A stretch of DNA of 64,000 nucleotides from Zingiber officinale (lineage: Eukaryota > Streptophyta > Magnoliopsida > Zingiberales > Zingiberaceae). This document shows positions 49,946 through 63,660 of the stretch, in pieces; the first letter of the stretch is position 1, and every line of letters starts with the position of its first letter. The notes under the pieces were generated by a model. The model saw only the letters and a list, made by a program, of their open reading frames with translations, was not told the origin of the DNA and did no database searches. The position numbers and the translations under genes were made by a program. The DNA is taken from assembly GCF_018446385.1 (NCBI RefSeq), contig NC_056001.1, positions 8,079,600 to 8,143,599 of the forward strand, given 5' to 3'.

Positions 49946-50386
49946 ATGGGATTCTCCGCCGATCCCTCGCCTCCCTCTTCCCCTCCCTCGATCAAGCAGC
50001 GCCTCCGCTCCTCGATCTCCTTCTCCTGCTGCTTCCGCGGCGCCATCGTCAGCGCCAGTGCCGCCGCCGACGAGGATCAGCCGGCATCGCTGGTCCGATC
50101 CTCCGCGGCGTGGATCCGGTCCAAGGCGCAGGATCTGATGGAGATCGTGGGGCAGTGTCCCGGCCTTGTTCCGGCAATCGGGAGGCGCCACCAGGCCCAC
50201 CGCCGCCGCCGCTCCTGCGACTTCCGCTACGACCCGCTCAGCTACTCCCTCAACTTCGACGAGGGCCCCGACGAAGAAGACGCTGTCCTCGCCGGATCTG
50301 GCGAGCGGCCATTCGGACACCCGAGCTTCTCCTCCCGCCTACCTCCATCCTCGCCGCCGCGCCCGGCCATAGAGATGGCGTGTTAG
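49946..50386 (+). CDS. uncharacterised small plant protein, 146 aa (copy B)
   Basis: Identical in sequence to the 146-residue protein at 9,459, with the same FRYDPLSYSLNFDEG core and CCFRG motif. The leader and the 3' flank are also unchanged. No sign of divergence, decay or relaxed selection can be read because there are no differences to count. Confidence 0.75.
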   Translation: MGFSADPSPPSSPPSIKQRLRSSISFSCCFRGAIVSASAAADEDQPASLVRSSAAWIRSKAQDLMEIVGQCPGLVPAIGRRHQAHRRRRSCDFRYDPLSYSLNFDEGPDEEDAVLAGSGERPFGHPSFSSRLPPSSPPRPAIEMAC

Positions 50387-51873
50387 CGATCTCAACCGTA
50401 TCCGTAGCTGCCGCTTTAATTTCTGACTTAGGTTCTATCTGTCTGTACATGTCTGAGAGTGACCTTGATGCTCTTCTGCCTCGCTGTTTTATTTTCTCTG
50501 GCATTTTTGCAGACAAGAATAAGTTTTTTCTCCCTCGGAATCCCCTAGTCGGAAGGTAAAACGACTCTTGCTCTTTTAAAAATAGGGTCAGAAAGAAAGA
50601 CAATGCGGTTCAGTTCAGTATTTAATTGCACCGTGACAAAAGAGAAGAGCAGGAAGGAAAAAGCACACTCAATTATCTCTAGTTATTTTTTTTCTTGGTG
50701 GCTGAGGAACAAGTAAAAGAAAGAATTCACCATCACATTGTGTCAAACTCTCAAGAGTCAATATCGGTGTGCGATGCGTGTTAACGCTTAATAGCTTCGC
50801 CTGTGCCTTTGCATGACCAACGGTAGTTCCTGACATGATGAGTACTCCCGACACTACCAGTGCGATGCTTGCTTTCATCGATGCCCATGCCGCATGTGAC
50901 TGCTATGGACGCCCGCATCTCGTCCCCTTAATTAATCTTTTTTCTGCCCTTTACTGCCATGAAAACAGCGACCAATCCATCTAGTCTTGTTTTAGGTGGA
51001 CATGGTTTTGACACAAAATGCGGGCGTCCATGGCAATCACACAGTTTTGGGGGTGGACTGGAAGAACTCAGAGATTTTGGCGCTTTCCTATTTTTAATCC
51101 TCTCTCTTTTATACGCATCGTAAAAATAAAAACGGTGAAGGAAGTAAAGAGGACAAGGATGGGGCACCTTGCCAACTCAATAGTTTGGACTGTTCTGCCT
51201 CTCGCCCTGTGATTGATTGCGAGTGCTGGCCTGTAACGGCGTATAGATGATAACTCCTCCGTATAATGCAAAACAACTTCAAATTTCTTGTTAGACACAT
51301 AACCTTATTGTCATATAGATTACAAATAATTGGGATTACATCTTTAACCATGTCAACTTAAATTATTTAAAACCACTTTGTAGGCGTTTTTGTGATTATT
51401 CTTTTGGAAGTAGTTGTCATCAGAAAGTTAGTCTTAGAATGAATTGTGGGTATGCTGCGGATTTAATTAGTCGGAGACAAAATGAGCACGGACAAAGGTA
51501 CAATTTGCGGTAACCCATGTTGGTGCATACTAAATTGGAAGTACTGACGCACATGGCCCACTGTGCATGTGGCTTGTGCAAAGCCACATGCATGCAAGCC
51601 CATGCAACGCATGAAACAGGGGCCCACAAAAAAAATTGTAAACACCATTTGCATATAAAATTTAAAAATAATAAATAAACCCTGAAAATCTCTGCCAGTT
51701 CGTATCTCAAAGCGGCATTAAGTAATAAACAAGTTTCTAGAATACATTAATGTGTGTTTATTCTCTTGTTACGTTGTATTTATTATTAAGTATTATTCAT
51801 CGTATCGATTCTGTTATTTCTGGTTTCCGTTCTTTTGATCGGCCTTCAAACCCTAGCCTTGGGATCGCCAGAA
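50387..51873. other. intergenic; 5' region of the Raf-like gene (copy B)
   Basis: Repeats 9,900-11,386, including the inverted repeat (50,895-51,043), the short hairpin (51,566-51,590) and the telo-box-like AAACCCTA (51,848-51,855). No gene. Confidence 0.55.
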
Positions 51874-54800
51874 ATGGTCTCCGATCCCATTGCCGACCAG
51901 TTGGCATCATCAACCTTCGCCGCCGCGTACGACCGGAAGGTCAAGCTCCTCTGCAGCTACGGCGGCAAGATCATTCCGCGGGCCATCGACGGCTCGCTTC
52001 GCTACGCCGGCGGGGAGACGCGCATCATTACCCTCCGCCGTGATTCTTCCATCGCCGAGGTGCTCCGGAAGGTGACCGAGACCTATGGCCGGCCGGTGTT
52101 GCTGCGGTACCAACTCCCTGACGAGGATCTTGATTCCCTCGTCACAGTTTCCACATCCGAAGACCTCGAAAGCATGATGGAGGAGTACGACAAGCTCACC
52201 GCCGATAGACTTAACGCCAAGCTTCGGCTCTTCCTCTTTTCGCCGTGTGAAGTTGGCGCCATTGGGGCAGATTCCTTTAATCCTTCTTTTGATCCTGACC
52301 AAATTGGCACGAGGTACATCGAGGCAGTTAATGGATTAAATTCGAGCATGAAGAGAAAGAAGTCGACGAACTTCTCTTCGTCACGGAAGTCGGATGCAAT
52401 GGCCGCCACCGTGGTAGTGACCACTGAAGGTATGGGCGTAAAGACTGTGGTGCATGACGGCGTGGTGCCTTCTCATGCATGCCCCACCTCTACTTCGTCA
52501 CATGATTCATTCAACTGGGTTTCGAACGAGCAGCATAACAAAAATATGCAGCCAGCAATTGATTCTGCTAGCGAAATAGAGTTGTTGACTTCAAATCAAC
52601 CAGAACGGCCTCGTACAATTTCAAATGAGAAGAACAAATTGAGTTCAGGCCAATTTGGATTCCCTTCTTTAGAAGGTTGTGTACCAGAAACATATGTCAA
52701 TGCACAACATGCCTTAATGAGGAGTTCTCTGGCAATGGGCTTCCCTCCTCCGGTCAACCATTTTAGTCTTCCAGCACAAACATATGCGCCAGTGACCCCC
52801 AATGATGCCCTGCATTTGGAAAATCCTAATCTTGTCACGGCTGTGAAGTTTTCTGGTGATATAAAGCATCAACCCGTGTTCCTACTTCCTCCATTGCCTT
52901 CTGCAAGCTTGCTTTCCCTGAATGATTCAACAATGAGATTGGATGATTGTACTTTGTGTCAGAGATCTTTACATCATGCTCATTCAGAGATTCTGGTAAA
53001 GAAGCAAGGCAATAAGCTTAATGACATTGCTCCCGAAGCTAATGCAATCTTGAAAAGTCAGCATTCAGAGGATTTGACAAGCATGCAAGCTCCTCAGCTA
53101 ACAGATATTGGAACACTAGAAACTGAAACAGGGACACAAACTGATAATTTAGTAGCTGCAGCTCCATCAAACACCTCTGAAATTAGTAAGACTGCAACTG
53201 AGACATCACTAGAGAGCGAGAAGACAATTATAAGTGTATCCAATGTGGATCTTGATAGGGATTTGATACCACCAGTTTCTGTGGGCATGGAAAACAACCC
53301 ACAATCATCATACATAATTGAAATTAATTTGCACAAATCTTGCGAATCAAACTCTCTGCAAACAAAGGCTGATGGGCCACTATCCTTGGACATCAACCCA
53401 GAGAAACTCATCCAACCAACTATGCTTGAACCTTGTGGAGCATCCCTGGTTCTACCAAATTCTACAGTAGGGGATTCTTTGCAACAGCGAATGCTATTGC
53501 CAGAGCTTAATGTGTTTCTTAAGTATCCTGTTAGTCAAAACTTCAGTAATCAATCACTCATTTTTGATAATGCTTTTGTGGATAATAATAATCTAGTTGG
53601 AAATTCAGATTATGAAACAAATAGACAACCAAGTCATAGAACTGCACGCACATTCTCACATGGCAATTGTAAACCTGGAATTTCAGATTCTAGTAACCTG
53701 CTGAGACCAAATGGAATCCCCGATGTCGACACATCCAAGTACTTAAAGCCTGAACAACAACCACTGATTATTGTGAACACTCTTAACACTGGAATGCAGG
53801 ATCAGGGGGATAAACTGTCTGTTATTAATCCTGTTAGTAATCCTGCAGTTGCTCCAGAAGCAAATGATGATGTGTTGATTAATCAACAGACATCTGCACC
53901 TATGGATGCTGCTTACCTTCAGAATTTCGAACCTGCTTACACTAGTCAGATTCCAATTATGTCAAGGATCCATGGACAGTATCTATACTATCCTGCAGCC
54001 AAAGATGGACCAAGAGGGATGTGCATGAATGTGGATCATAGTTTCAGTGGCAATGACATCAACAAGAATCCCATTGTCAATTTGAGTGACGAGATTCCTA
54101 GTTTAGTCTCCAAGAACATATTTAGTGTCCCAGCTATCCTTCAAAGGGACGGTGATCAACATTACACTTATTGCCATCCAAGTAACACCGACCAATTGCA
54201 GCAAGTTGTTGACTTTGACTCACTTGTCAGCAACAAAGAAGTGCAGAAAGATATAGGAATTACATCAGTTCTGCCTCCAGTATCTGGTGATATTCCCAGC
54301 GAAGACTCAATAGCTATGGACATGCACAATAAAGTTTGTCCTTTGAGCTCTACGGTTGCTGTTCCTGCTGAAGATATCTTGTGCAACTTACCTATCCCTC
54401 CTAACATTGATTCAACCACAGATCTTGCTTCATTTAAAGGTTGATCCCTCTCTCTTTGGCTGTAGAAAACATCCAATTATTATATCTTAACTTAATGCAT
54501 TGTAAACATCTTTCTCTCTTGTCAAAAATTTAACAGTTGTTCATAACAAGCAAGAAATTCAAACTTCTGAAGAGAGTGCATCAGCAGTGCTGGAACTGCA
54601 GCCATGTGACATGCAAGTACCTGCTTTAATCTCTCTTGAAGCAAAACAGAGAACTCCTTGTTTTGATAAAGAATGTGGGACAACTGAGAATAACAAAGAC
54701 AAACATGACCAAATTGAGGTGATTTACATATTCACAACATTAACACTGCCATTCTTATTAGGAACCAACAATCATTGTAATGCAGATGGTCAAGGCCAAA

Positions 54801-57800
54801 CAATCAGAGAAGATAAAGTGCACTTTCCACAATAGAAATGGTCTTGGACATCTTCAGGTTTGATGATGGAAATCAGCATTTTTTGGTTTCTCTATTTCTT
54901 TTTGAAATTTGTGTTTTCAAATGGATAGTGTTGGTTTTACTTTGGTGAGTATTTAAACCTGTAGTGTTTGATTCAGATAATCAAGAACAGTGAATTGGAA
55001 GAGTTGAAAGAGCTTGAGTCTGGAACTTTTGGGACTGTGTATCATGGCAAGTGGAGAGGTTCAGATGTTGTGATTCAAAGGATCAGTGATAGGGTTTTTG
55101 CTGGGAAGCCATCAGAGCAGGAGCATGCAGTATGTGCAGTCATTCACAAATTGCTTGCTATATTTTGTTTCTTTAATTTCCATGTTTATATGTGTTTATT
55201 CATACCCTCAGAAAACTAACTTTTGGAACGAAGCTTGTAAACTTGTTAACTTGCATCACCCAAATGTTGTGGCATTCTATGGAATTGTGTTGGATGGCCC
55301 TGGTGGATCCATTGCAACAGTATCAGAGTTCGTGGTTAATGGTTCGCTTCGGTGTGCTTTGCTGAAAAATGAGAAGTACCTTTGTTTCTCCTATTACCTT
55401 GTGCAAGAAACAATTGCATAATTTAAGGTTTTCATATTATTAGGATAGAATTTGACTTTACTATCTTTGAGCAGGTTGTTTGATAGGCGCAGGTGTCTGC
55501 TTATTGCTATGGATGTGGCATTTGGCATGGAATACCTTCACAGTAAAAATGTCATACATTTCGACTTGAAAAGTGAAAATTTGCTTGTTAATTTGGGGGA
55601 TATTGAACGTCCAATATGCAAGGTAAGATTGTATGGTTTGTGTTAAAAGAATGCATTTATTTTTGCAAGTGTTTTTACAACTCCAAAGAGGTTTTTGTTG
55701 GGGGAAAACTGTAACTGAAACCCTTAAAGAACAACTAGAAACTTTCCCCTTTGGGAGTGGGTCTAGAAGAGCCTACTAGTTATAGTCCTCACCATGTCCA
55801 TCAAGGTGCAATTTCACATTTTTGGTGACACTATTTTGCCATGGCTCTCAAGGCATCTAACGTTGATGCATACTACCCTGTTCCTGAAGTTACCTCCCAT
55901 AATACTCTCTGCCACACTTTGACCTTACAATTTTAACCTTTCTACCTATTGACTTGAAATAAAATCAACCATATGAGATAGGTGTCTTCTAACTAATGCC
56001 TTTGAAATGGAATTAGCCAACATAAAACCAATATGAGAGTGTTCTAGGATCACCTATTGATTTTGAATCCACTCATTGATGGCACAAATGAAAGGTTAGC
56101 TGTTAAGATTCAGACATTCAGACTATCTTTGAATGGTTGAACATTCAGATGCAGATTATGTTGCACTACGAGATACATTTTTCTATTAGCAGGTGGTGCT
56201 GCCATCTTGTGAAAGAGTAAAAAAGCAAAAGCTAATAGCTATGTCCGCATCTGAAGCTGAATACATAACATGTTATAAGGCTACTTCACAGGCTTTGTAG
56301 ATTAAGGCTCACTGCTTTTTACATATCTTGAGTTGTCCAATTGTTTTATTTATCTTAATAATTTGTTTACCCTTAATGTAGTTCACACATAACCTTTCAT
56401 GCCCTGTAGGTAATGTAAATGTTTTTTTTTTCCAGTTTTTGAATGAGTAATGCCTTGATCACCTTGATATCTCTCTAGCATCCATAATGAATATTATATT
56501 TGATCTTATATAAGTCTGGGCATATATTAGACTTCTTACCAAGGAAGAATATGGAATACTTTTACTTATTCCCTCTCAATTTTATTTATTCCCTGTACAA
56601 CAGGTGAAGGGACGCTAGAGCAATTTCTCATCCTAAAACAATGTCAATATAAGCCCTTCAAGACAAACTAAGTAATCTCTTAGAAATGCAATATTGCTAC
56701 GTCTCTTGTTTTCAGATTTGTTTAAATTAAATATTAAGTTTGATATAAACTTGTTATTTGATAATTTGGTCAAAGTGGGACATTGTTGAGAAAAATCTAT
56801 AGATATCTCAAATTGCCTTTTTGACCTGTCAAATATCTGTCTAATGAGACAATTAAGTATTTTATCAATTGGATAATTATTTTTTATCATCACAAGAACT
56901 TTTGTTTGAAAGTGTCAATTAACCTATTTTTTATAATAATAAAATAAAAAAGGATTTAGCTAGTATAAGTATGGGGGTGCCTAACACTAGAGCAATTAAG
57001 CATTTGAGAGTTCTTATCCTATGATCAATTGATAGTGCACATTAAGGCTCTCGGGGGTTAGAAGGCACTTACTGCATATGGTTGGTTTTCTTTCGAGTCA
57101 AATTCTTAATGTAGCGATATCGGTATACTTATAATTCATGCAGAATTTTGATTCGCTCATATTTGTTGTGTTTTTCATTAGTCATGGCAAAGTATTTATT
57201 ATATCTTGTATCTGATTTTTTTATGTCAGTTTCTAGATGGGGAGTAACTACCTTAACCATATTAGTTTTGCACACTTAAAGCATTGTAGTTCTGGAGTAA
57301 ACATGGGAGGGCTGTTACTTCTCTTTGCTTTCTCTCTCCTCCCTTTGGTTTAAATAGACCATGCATCGTTTATCTGAAGTGCTTTGTAATTTGCCATTTT
57401 TCTTCCGTGTCACAAAGTTAGCATTTTGCTGGAAATGAAATCAAGTGTTGAAGTTCCAGCAAAACTAGGGGTGCATGCAAGCTCCCATAATTTCTAGATG
57501 CTTGTGTTTGGCATTGAGTTCACTTGCGGCTTGCTGGAGGGGAACCTATGTGGGAGTCTTCCAATGATCAAGAGGATTGTTTAGTCCCAACCCCTAATGT
57601 GCTTCCTTCGGCATTTTTGTGTTGTTATTATTAACATTAGAAACACAGATGACATAGCATTGACCCTTGTTCTTGTGACAGCTTTATTTTCTGCTTTGCA
57701 TTTTTTAGTAAGTTTCTTGAGATTGGATGCACTGGCATCTATGAGCTTTTTCTGTCCTGGTCACCTATTGCAGATTGGCTATCTTCTCTCAAAAATAAAA

Positions 57801-58486
57801 TTCAAGGCATTGGTGTCCAGTGGAATGCAAGGAATTGTACCCTGGATGGCTCCAGAGCTTCTTCGAGGCAAAGATGCCCATTACACTGAGAAAGTAAAGT
57901 TTGTCTATTCTATTATTCCTAGAAAATCCTTGCATTTTTATCTTATGGTCCATATGTACTTGTCATTTTATCAGAAGTTTGGAAATGAGTTAATCACATA
58001 TGAAGTATAATGAATATAACCTTTTTCCTTTCTTTGTTTTCATCAGGTAGATGTATTCTCCTTTGGGATTGTGATGTGGGAGCTCATCACTGGAGATGAA
58101 CCGTTTAAAGACATGCATTATGGAGCCATTATAGGTGGTTTGATTCACTAATACTCCATTATCGACAATGTCAAGGCAAACTTGAGTTCAGTTAGCAGTT
58201 AGCAACTGATATGTTTGGATCTTTTTTAAGAAAAAAGATTATATGAAGCACTGATATAGTCTAAAATAACTAGGATGTTTTCAGACAATTGCTCATTTGT
58301 TTTCAACTTTGAGCAGGTGGGATTCTGGAGGGCACGCTGCGACCTCCTGTGCCTGAATCTTGTGATGCTGAGTGGAGATCACTTATGGAGCAATGCTGGG
58401 CCACTGACCCGGAGCTGAGGCCAGGCTTCGCCGAAATCGCTGGCAGGTTAAGAATAATGTTACTTTCATTTCCTCAGGAAGGATAA
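51874..58486 (+). CDS. PB1-domain Raf-like protein, predicted pseudokinase, 1,196 aa (copy B)
   Basis: Exons 51,874-54,439; 54,537-54,718; 54,977-55,129; 55,212-55,375; 55,475-55,622; 57,774-57,893; 58,047-58,134; 58,317-58,486, exactly 40,487 bp from copy A. The protein is identical, including the three altered catalytic elements (LESGTFG loop, VVIQ in place of VAIK, and loss of DFG in KIGYLLSKI). So the losses predate the duplication, if both copies are real. Introns, including the 2.15-kb intron 5, show no difference either. Two identical genes give no indication of separate roles. Confidence 0.88.
56142..56300 (+). mobile_element. Ty1/copia RNase H fragment (fossil, copy B)
   Basis: The same short copia RNase H remnant in intron 5 as at 15,655. 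It was present before the duplication. Broken. Confidence 0.6.
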
Positions 58487-59317
58487 TTTCTAGCAGCAAG
58501 GCCAACTTGTGGAGTCATTCACCAACTAAAAGAGGGCTAAATTTGCAGAAGCTTGTGTCCATAATCCATGAGATTTGTGATGGCTCTTCAACCTTTTTTT
58601 TTTTTAGCATCCATCATTCTTCTATAATTTTCTTGATTTTTTTTTCTTGCAACCAGCTGAGAAACATCGGCCAACAATTATCAGTTTACTAGTGAATAAC
58701 GTACTACGGTTCTGGACTTTCCACTACTATGTTAGTATCTGGAAGTGTCAGTTAGCTGAATTATCTGCTAATGACAATATAATAATATAAAACATAATGA
58801 TGATCAGAGAATAGTGTCAAATATTGCTATGGCTCAATTGGGCGAGGAAAGGCACACTTCTCCAATTAATCCACATATGGTTTTTTTTTTTTCTTTGAAA
58901 AAGTAAATATAAAAAAATTCAGTAGCAATACTACCTACATAACATGGATCTATTGAGGGAGCCTAGTTAATGGATGTGTTGATTTGGTATCAAAAAGAGC
59001 ACTATTACCTTAGTCAGATTCATTTTTTACATATCAAAAAGATCACAGGCATTGATTTGGAATCAACCCACTGAAAGGCTTTAAATCAAAATTTGGCCCT
59101 AATCAAAACTGTAAAATGTTGAAATAGAGGACCAAATTGCTCTTGATTATAGCCCGACGCCTCTATACTGACCTGGGCTCCCATCTGCTGTAGTGCTACT
59201 CTATTTCTAATTTCGTCGCCTCCTCTACCTTTAGGAGACAATTGGCCAGCAAGAAGCTTGGAGAGGAATTATTGTCGCGGCGGTCACTTTCTTAAATCTG
59301 GCTTCGGCGAGGGCCTC
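58487..59317. other. 3' flank of the Raf-like gene (copy B)
   Basis: The same downstream sequence as 18,000-18,830. No gene. Confidence 0.6.
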
Positions 59318-59325
59318 AGCGGTAG
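59318..59325. repeat. hAT target-site duplication, left (copy B)
   Basis: AGCGGTAG, identical to copy A; its partner is at 62,059-62,066. The shared site shows one insertion event that preceded the duplication. Confidence 0.9.
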
Positions 59326-62058
59326 TAGACCTGACCACGGTTCGGAACCGACGGTTCGACGGTTCGGAACCGCCGGTTCGACGGTTCCAGGCAGGTCGAC
59401 CCTTAACCTTAACCGCCCAAGACGGTTACGGTTCACGGTTCGGTTCACGGTTCGTCACGGTTCAAGATTAATATGTTAATAAAAATTAAAAATTAAAAAT
59501 TAAACATTAAACATTAAAAATTAGAAATTAAAATTTATTAAAAAAAGGGCTTGCACTTATTTAAGTTGCCTACGTATCCCTTTAGGGGAATCAAAGCCCA
59601 CGTAGTTCTTTTACATTTTTATCCTTTTACATTTTCATTCACTTCCATTTCCTGTTCCTGTCGTATTTGTTCCTTCAGTATCAAAATCTTCAACTTCGTC
59701 ATCTGAAAGTTGCATTCCTTGGATTCTTTTCTCCGCTCTGGTCCAATCGTCCAGTAATGCTTGGGCTTCCAATGAGTCGAGACAAAGTTGATCGTCGTTC
59801 ATCTAATATGTTGACACTGAATAAGCTAAAAAATTTTTTGCGATCACGGAGAGAACGGGAAAGCTTTGAGCCTTCTGTGACCACCACTTTAAGATATCAA
59901 ATTTTCGTTATCTATTTCATTAAAATCAAAAGAAGTCGTAAAATAATTCTCAAGTTTCTATGTGGAACTTAAGAATCTCCGTGGACATTTCGTTCGTGCT
60001 TTTAATAAAAGTTGTACTTTTGTAAGTTTTAAATTACTACTACTAGTTTATTGTATTTCAGAAATATTAGTTTGTGTTCTATATTTTACATAATATTAAT
60101 TATAAATATCATATAAATAAATTCTAATATTATATATAATATTAATGGGATCATAAGAATCTTTAATCGAAATTAAAAAGTTTTCATATATAAAGTTAAC
60201 ATTTTTGTAACTTCTAATTTAAATCTAGGATCTAAAGCAAATGCAATTAAATAAATTTCAGGAATTAAATAATATTTTTCCCATTTAGTTTTCATAGCTA
60301 AGATGCAAGGAGATAAAGATTCATTATTAATATGTTCATTTAAAACTAATACTATATTAGAAAATTTTCTAAAACTAATTGAGCAGAGGGATAATAAACA
60401 CCGAAAGTTGTTCGGTTGCATTATTAAATACTTTTAAAATTTCACAAATACTACTACAAATATTCCATTGTTGTGAAAATAAATATATATTAGCATTAGT
60501 GTTTTGTGCAAAAATGAACATAATAATTCTTTATATTGAAATGAATCTTGTAATAATTGGTATGTTGAATTCCAACGTGTTGGTACATCACGTGGAAATT
60601 TTTTAGGTCTCATTCCATTAATTTTACAAAACCTACCCCATTGTTTCATTATAGATGGATGAGACCATAAATAAGAAATTGCAATTCTAATTGGTTTAAT
60701 ATAACTTTCTAAAATTTTAAACCATCTTGAACACATAAATTTAAAACATGGCATACACAACGAATATGAAAAATAAACCTCCAATAATAGGTTGACAAAC
60801 AAATTTTAGATCATCTATACAAGCGGTATTAGAACTAGCATTATCTAATGATATTGAAAATATTTTATGAGTTAAACCATATTCTTCTAAAATTAAACAT
60901 AATAATTGTGCGATATTATGAGCATTATGTGATTCATCAAAAACTCTATAAGCTAATAATCTTTTTTGGAGATTCCAAGAGTTATCGATCCAATGGCAAG
61001 TCACACCCATATACGAATGTGTTTGCCAATGATCACTCCAAATATCGGAACATAAAGAAACTTTATTATCTAATTTACTAAATTCATCAATTAAATTCTT
61101 TTTCCTTGTTTTACTAATTTTTTAATTGTACGAGTAAGTGTAGTCCTAGGAACACGTTTAGCACATGGATTAAGAGATTCTTTACAAAAATCTTCAAATG
61201 TGCATTTAGATCCAAAACTAAAAGAAAGATATTCTACGGAAACAAATTTAGCTAATGATTCTCTTAATTTATTATCCGAATATAAAAATAAACCGGAATT
61301 GGTACTACCGCTAGTTGAAGAAAATCTTGATAATTGTGTTTGAGAACGGTCGAGTCCATATTCCGTCGGGTGCTTCGTTTCTACATGTCGTTTCAACGAC
61401 CCATAGCCGCCGCCGACTTGGAATTTGTAGGAAGCATTGCAGTGCTTACATTTTGCACGCATTTCTCCCGACGGAAGAGTGACCTTCTCAAAATGTTTTG
61501 TAAAAATAGAAGATTTTAGAGGAGGAAGTTTCCGAACCTTAGAAGTAATTGCATCGGTACTTCCTTGTGTGTCGGGTGTCGGATTCGGAAGATGCTCGAT
61601 CTCATCATCGGTGGATTGAATGTTGGGGTCCTCCTCCCGCGGATTCATTATTTGCTTTCCCTTCCAAGCTCGAGATGATGCACCTCCGCGGCCTCCTTCC
61701 ATTGTAATTGAAAACGAAAGCGTGTAGAGATTAGAGAATACGAAAATGAGATTAAGAGTAGAGAAGATGTGTGTGAAAAATGATGAAATAAGCTCTCTAT
61801 TTATAGAGTTTTGATAGTAACGGACACTAAATCATAGCCATTGATCAAAAAACGGTCAAATGATCCTAACCGTTGAAAAAATACCTAAAAACCCTCGATT
61901 AACCGACGATTTCAACGGCTATGAACCACCGGTTAACCGCGGTTCAAACCAAAAAAAAAAAAATTTGAACCGGCGGTTAACCTGCGGTTCACGGGTTTTC
62001 ACCAAAGGAACCGGAATCGGCCCGGGTCCGGGCCAGACCCGGCCCGGGGTCGGGTCTA
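59326..62058 (-). mobile_element. hAT DNA transposon, 2,733 bp (copy B)
   Basis: Same ends (TAGACCTGACC and, reversed, TAGACCCGACC) and same insertion site as copy A, but 135 bp shorter. Its interior differs by many substitutions and small indels, among them a shorter run of GGTTCACGGTTC repeats at the left and a shorter, altered subterminal region at the right. The first 110 bp or so and the last 40 bp or so match copy A exactly. The minus-strand TATA box (61,798-61,805) is kept. Confidence 0.9.
59699..61702 (-). pseudogene. hAT transposase, broken (copy B)
   Basis: Starts MEGGRGGASSRAWKGK at 61,702 and has the BED finger (CKHCNASYKFQVGGG), then ISLDNASSNTACIDDLK with the second catalytic Asp, and an hATC trace (NILDERRSTLS). 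The frame is broken by a one-base loss in an A/T run near 61,100 and by several indels between 59,900 and 60,800. Some parts that are interrupted in copy A are open here (DNSWNLQKRLLAYRVFDES) and the reverse also holds, so the two copies have decayed independently. Confidence 0.85.
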
Positions 62059-62066
62059 AGCGGTAG
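62059..62066. repeat. hAT target-site duplication, right (copy B)
   Basis: AGCGGTAG after GGTCTA, matching 59,318-59,325. Confidence 0.9.
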
Positions 62067-62697
62067 GGGCGAGGGTCTGGTCCCTTTCATACGTCGTAAG
62101 TATAGTTGAAATCTAATTAAAATTAGTTAGATTTTTTTTGGATTCATTTTTTCATCTAGATTATAATTTTATGTCGAATTAGACAGTTTGATGGGTGGAC
62201 CGTCCTCTACTCGATACTATATAATTTGTCACTGCAGGTGGCCTTTGACCGTCTGACTTAATCCAAAATTATAATTTAGATGGAAAAGTGACTTAGGAGA
62301 GATTGTAGTTAATTTTAATCGGATTCTGATTACGATCCAACATGCAAATTTATTAAAAAGATCAGAAAAAAAATTAGAGATTACAAATTAGAAGATCTGG
62401 ATTCAACTAACAATAAGTGGTGGTGATGTTAGAAGAGAAATTATTTAAAATAAAGAGAAATTATCTAAAAATTAAAAAGTTATTAAGAGTGGAGGATTAT
62501 TAGGTGTTTATATAGATTATATTCTTTAACATCACAATAAATTTAAAAATTCTAATATATAAATTATCATTCTTATCTATTTCAAGAAAGAATTATTAAC
62601 ATTTACTATCCTAAAAATTCAAAATCGACTCAAAATATAAAAAAGATAGAACATATAAAAAACTACCTTAAACACTTAAAGAATAAAAATTATCAAA

Positions 62698-62731
<34 letters not shown>

Positions 62732-63172
62732 TACAGTCATAAGAATTCATCTTAGAATTTAGAATAGTTTCAGATGATAACCCAAGAAAAAATTTATCTA
62801 TTTGTAAAATCTACTAGTAGTCGTTGGACTTTTGGAATCCTTGTTAATCCGCGGACGAGCTTGACATCATGGATGTTATTCTTGTTCATCTTCACGTTTC
62901 TCAATCACTTCTTGTATTTTCTCACATGTGCAACATAATCCTTGACGACCATGAGATTTTTGGATTTCTTCAGAATTACCTTGTTGCACTTACTGTGAAT
63001 CTAGAACAAATAAAGGATCATCATCGAACACTTCGTCGTTGTTGAATTCATCTACCTCATCATCATTCTAAACTTAATCATTAATCGCCTCAACCTCGTC
63101 TCCAATTTGAAATTGTGATTTCTCTTCAATTATAGTATCTTCCATGACTTGTAGCGTATCAGATTCATCAAT
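62067..63172. other. AT-rich intergenic (copy B)
   Basis: Same as 21,715-22,820, including an (AAT)11 microsatellite at 62,698-62,730. No gene. Confidence 0.6.
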
Positions 63173-63660
63173 TTATTTTGGATCAAATTTATGCTCCAAA
63201 TCATCTTCGAATCCGTCAAGATCCTCTTGTGCGTCGAAGCTATATCCTCCATGGTGAATCTTAATCGTCCCTAGAATAAAGTTTGAGAGTAACCAAAAAG
63301 AAAAAATTAACTCTTCATCTTCTTTCTCATCTTTTTCGAATCCGTGATCTTGATCTTGCCTTGTCTGTCGCATGAGCGTTGCAAGTACTCCCATCCTGAC
63401 GATGCTAGACTTTGGAGTTTCAAGGCAACCAATTTCACCTTCATCCTATACGGAACTTGCTTATAGTAAAAAAAACTACTAACTTTATTAATACAATCAA
63501 CAAAATTATATGTATATGACATACTAGAAAATTCAGATATATCAACTCGAAATCTGAGATTCTCTCGACCATGTACCTCACGATCTTCAAAATTTCGTGT
63601 CGTTGCGCCTATGGCCTGTGTACCTGCATGAACCTCCCTCCATATCCGTGGGGCCGGCAC
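63173..63660 (-). mobile_element. Ty3/gypsy gag fragment (fossil, copy B)
   Basis: The same gag remnant as at 22,821-23,308, apparently without change. It is followed to the window end by sequence matching copy A. Confidence 0.65.
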